Shown in pieces: positions 5,545 through 6,374 of a DNA stretch of 6,374 nt. The notes under the pieces are model-generated. The model saw only the letters and a list, made by a program, of their open reading frames with translations. It had not been told where the DNA came from and did not search any database. Numbering within the stretch: the stretch's first letter is position 1; every line of letters starts with the position of its first letter. The DNA comes from Deltaproteobacteria bacterium (GTDB lineage: Bacteria; Desulfobacterota; Desulfobacteria; Desulfobacterales; ETH-SRB1): NCBI GenBank assembly GCA_030262795.1, contig JAJSZO010000154.1, positions 1-6,374 on the forward strand, in the 5' to 3' direction. The position numbers and the translations under genes are program-made.

Positions 5545-6374
5545 TTACGTTTTAACCAGCCTGGTTTTGCCGGGTGTAAGTTTTATTTTTTTTCCTGTTA
5601 TATTTAATAACACCTGATTATTTCCTTTCCCTTCATATGTAACTTTTATTGTTTTTCCTGTGAATTCAAAATGATACCATTTCTTTTTATGGCATATTCT
5701 AAAAGCAAGATCGGTCCAGTGCTCAGGCATGTGTGGATTTATTTCAGGAATTTCCCTGCTGAGATCTATTCCCGCAAAATATCTCATAATAACGTCAAGT
5801 GTGCCCGCCATTACGCCGCAATGTATTCCTTCGGCCGTAGTGCCTCCCTGTGTATCAAATATGTCACTTTTCAACGCTTCCATAAACCATTCCCATGGTG
5901 TGTCTGATGCGTGGGTATAACTTGAAATCACAGCGTGTACTACTTTGCTGAGCGTAGAGCCGTGACTTGTTCTCTTTTCATAGTAATCATAGTTAATTTT
6001 TAAAAATTCAACAGCATCATCAACCGTGTATCCCAGTTGTCTGAATATATGGCTGACTTCATCAGGTGAAAGCACATAAAACATCATAAGGGTATCAGCC
6101 TGTTTTGACACCTTATAATGGTCTGGCGAATCTCCTTCGGCTCTCAAAATTCGATCCAATCGGTGTATCTCGCCATATTTTTTACGATATTGATTCCAGT
6201 CAAATTCTTTCAAGTCCATATAACCATCGAACTGGCTGATTACATTTTTATCTGATAAGACAACGTTCATCTTATTTGTGATCTCTTGCCACTTTTCTAT
6301 TTCGCTGTATTTAAAACCTGTCTTTTGGGACAGCCTTTCGAGTGTTTTTTGTTCAAACCCTTCTATGAGTTCAA
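5545..6374 (-). CDS. Glycoside hydrolase family 65 disaccharide phosphorylase, C-terminal part (5' end cut by window edge)
   Basis: C-terminal ~275 residues of a GH65 protein, the family of inverting phosphorylases for maltose, trehalose, kojibiose and related alpha-glucosides, which in cytoplasm convert disaccharide plus phosphate to beta-glucose-1-phosphate plus glucose. The frame is open to the right window edge: 34 further codons (ELIEGFEQKTLERLSQKTGF onward) precede the first in-window ATG at 6270, so that ATG is internal. Counting from the window edge, hallmarks are FDGYMDL..FDW (48-59), the KQAD motif (90-93), the phosphate-contact loop KRTSHGSTLS (133-142), DTQGGTTAEGIHCGVMAGTLD (173-193) and a C-terminal beta-sandwich ending at TAA 5545. 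The catalytic glutamate lies outside the window, so activity and substrate cannot be judged. Members of this type are often fused to a beta-phosphoglucomutase-like HAD domain, but that cannot be seen here. Confidence 0.93.
   Translation of the reverse strand, partial: ELIEGFEQKTLERLSQKTGFKYSEIEKWQEITNKMNVVLSDKNVISQFDGYMDLKEFDWNQYRKKYGEIHRLDRILRAEGDSPDHYKVSKQADTLMMFYVLSPDEVSHIFRQLGYTVDDAVEFLKINYDYYEKRTSHGSTLSKVVHAVISSYTHASDTPWEWFMEALKSDIFDTQGGTTAEGIHCGVMAGTLDVIMRYFAGIDLSREIPEINPHMPEHWTDLAFRICHKKKWYHFEFTGKTIKVTYEGKGNNQVLLNITGKKIKLTPGKTRLVKT

Noticed and set aside
1..6374. CRISPR array, tRNA or rRNA genes, integrase or complete insertion sequence
   Set aside because: No regularly spaced repeats, cloverleaf-like segments, rRNA-like blocks or transposase/integrase motifs were seen on either strand.

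Overview
The window looks like a piece of a Gram-negative, moderate-GC genome. The left part is a type VI secretion (T6SS) core operon of the subclass that carries the accessory protein TagJ. The right part is visibly more AT-rich and eroded. The mix of a TagJ/TssA/TssB/TssC cluster, a GH65 disaccharide phosphorylase and intergenic palindromes would fit a deltaproteobacterium (Desulfobacterota-like), but that placement is a guess from gene content and protein style, not a measurement. Every intact gene is on the minus strand, so transcription runs right to left.

Region 1 (1-3856) is the T6SS operon, read in the order tagJ (3803-3006), tssA (3022-1661), tssB (1644-1123, GTG start), tssC (1106 to beyond position 1). 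tagJ and tssA overlap by 17 bases. tssA/tssB and tssB/tssC are separated by only 16 bases each, with clear ribosome binding sites in the gaps, so this is one transcription unit. TssB and TssC form the contractile sheath, TssA primes and caps sheath/tube assembly, and TagJ is an accessory protein that contacts the sheath subunit TssB in studied systems. A candidate sigma-70 promoter with a small dyad in its spacer lies just upstream of tagJ (3828-3856).

Region 2 (3857-4030) is a short gene-free stretch with two strong hairpins: an imperfect 46-nt hairpin (3862-3907) and a perfect 21-bp inverted repeat with a 14-nt loop (3967-4022). Neither is followed by a T-tract, so they look like palindromic repeat elements (REP- or MITE-like) rather than ordinary terminators.

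Region 3 (4031-4519) holds a small protein with a strong Shine-Dalgarno. It belongs to an uncharacterised NTF2/SnoaL-like family with a C-terminal HHSSFPY motif.

Region 4 (4520-5447) is a decayed DNA-repair locus. The catalytic domain of an O6-alkylguanine-DNA alkyltransferase (PCHRI motif intact) has lost its N-terminal domain. It reads directly into the start of an Ada-type zinc-binding, methylphosphotriester-repair domain, which is broken by a one-base insertion at 4873 and then by a nonsense codon at 4808-4806. Removing the one inserted base restores the canonical TTGIYCxPSC Ada motif. Just upstream, a short opposite-strand stretch (5340-5447) looks like the 3' end of another lost gene, so this locus has been rearranged.

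Region 5 (5545-6374) is the C-terminal ~275 residues of a GH65 glycoside phosphorylase, cut by the window edge. It has no visible functional link to the T6SS genes.
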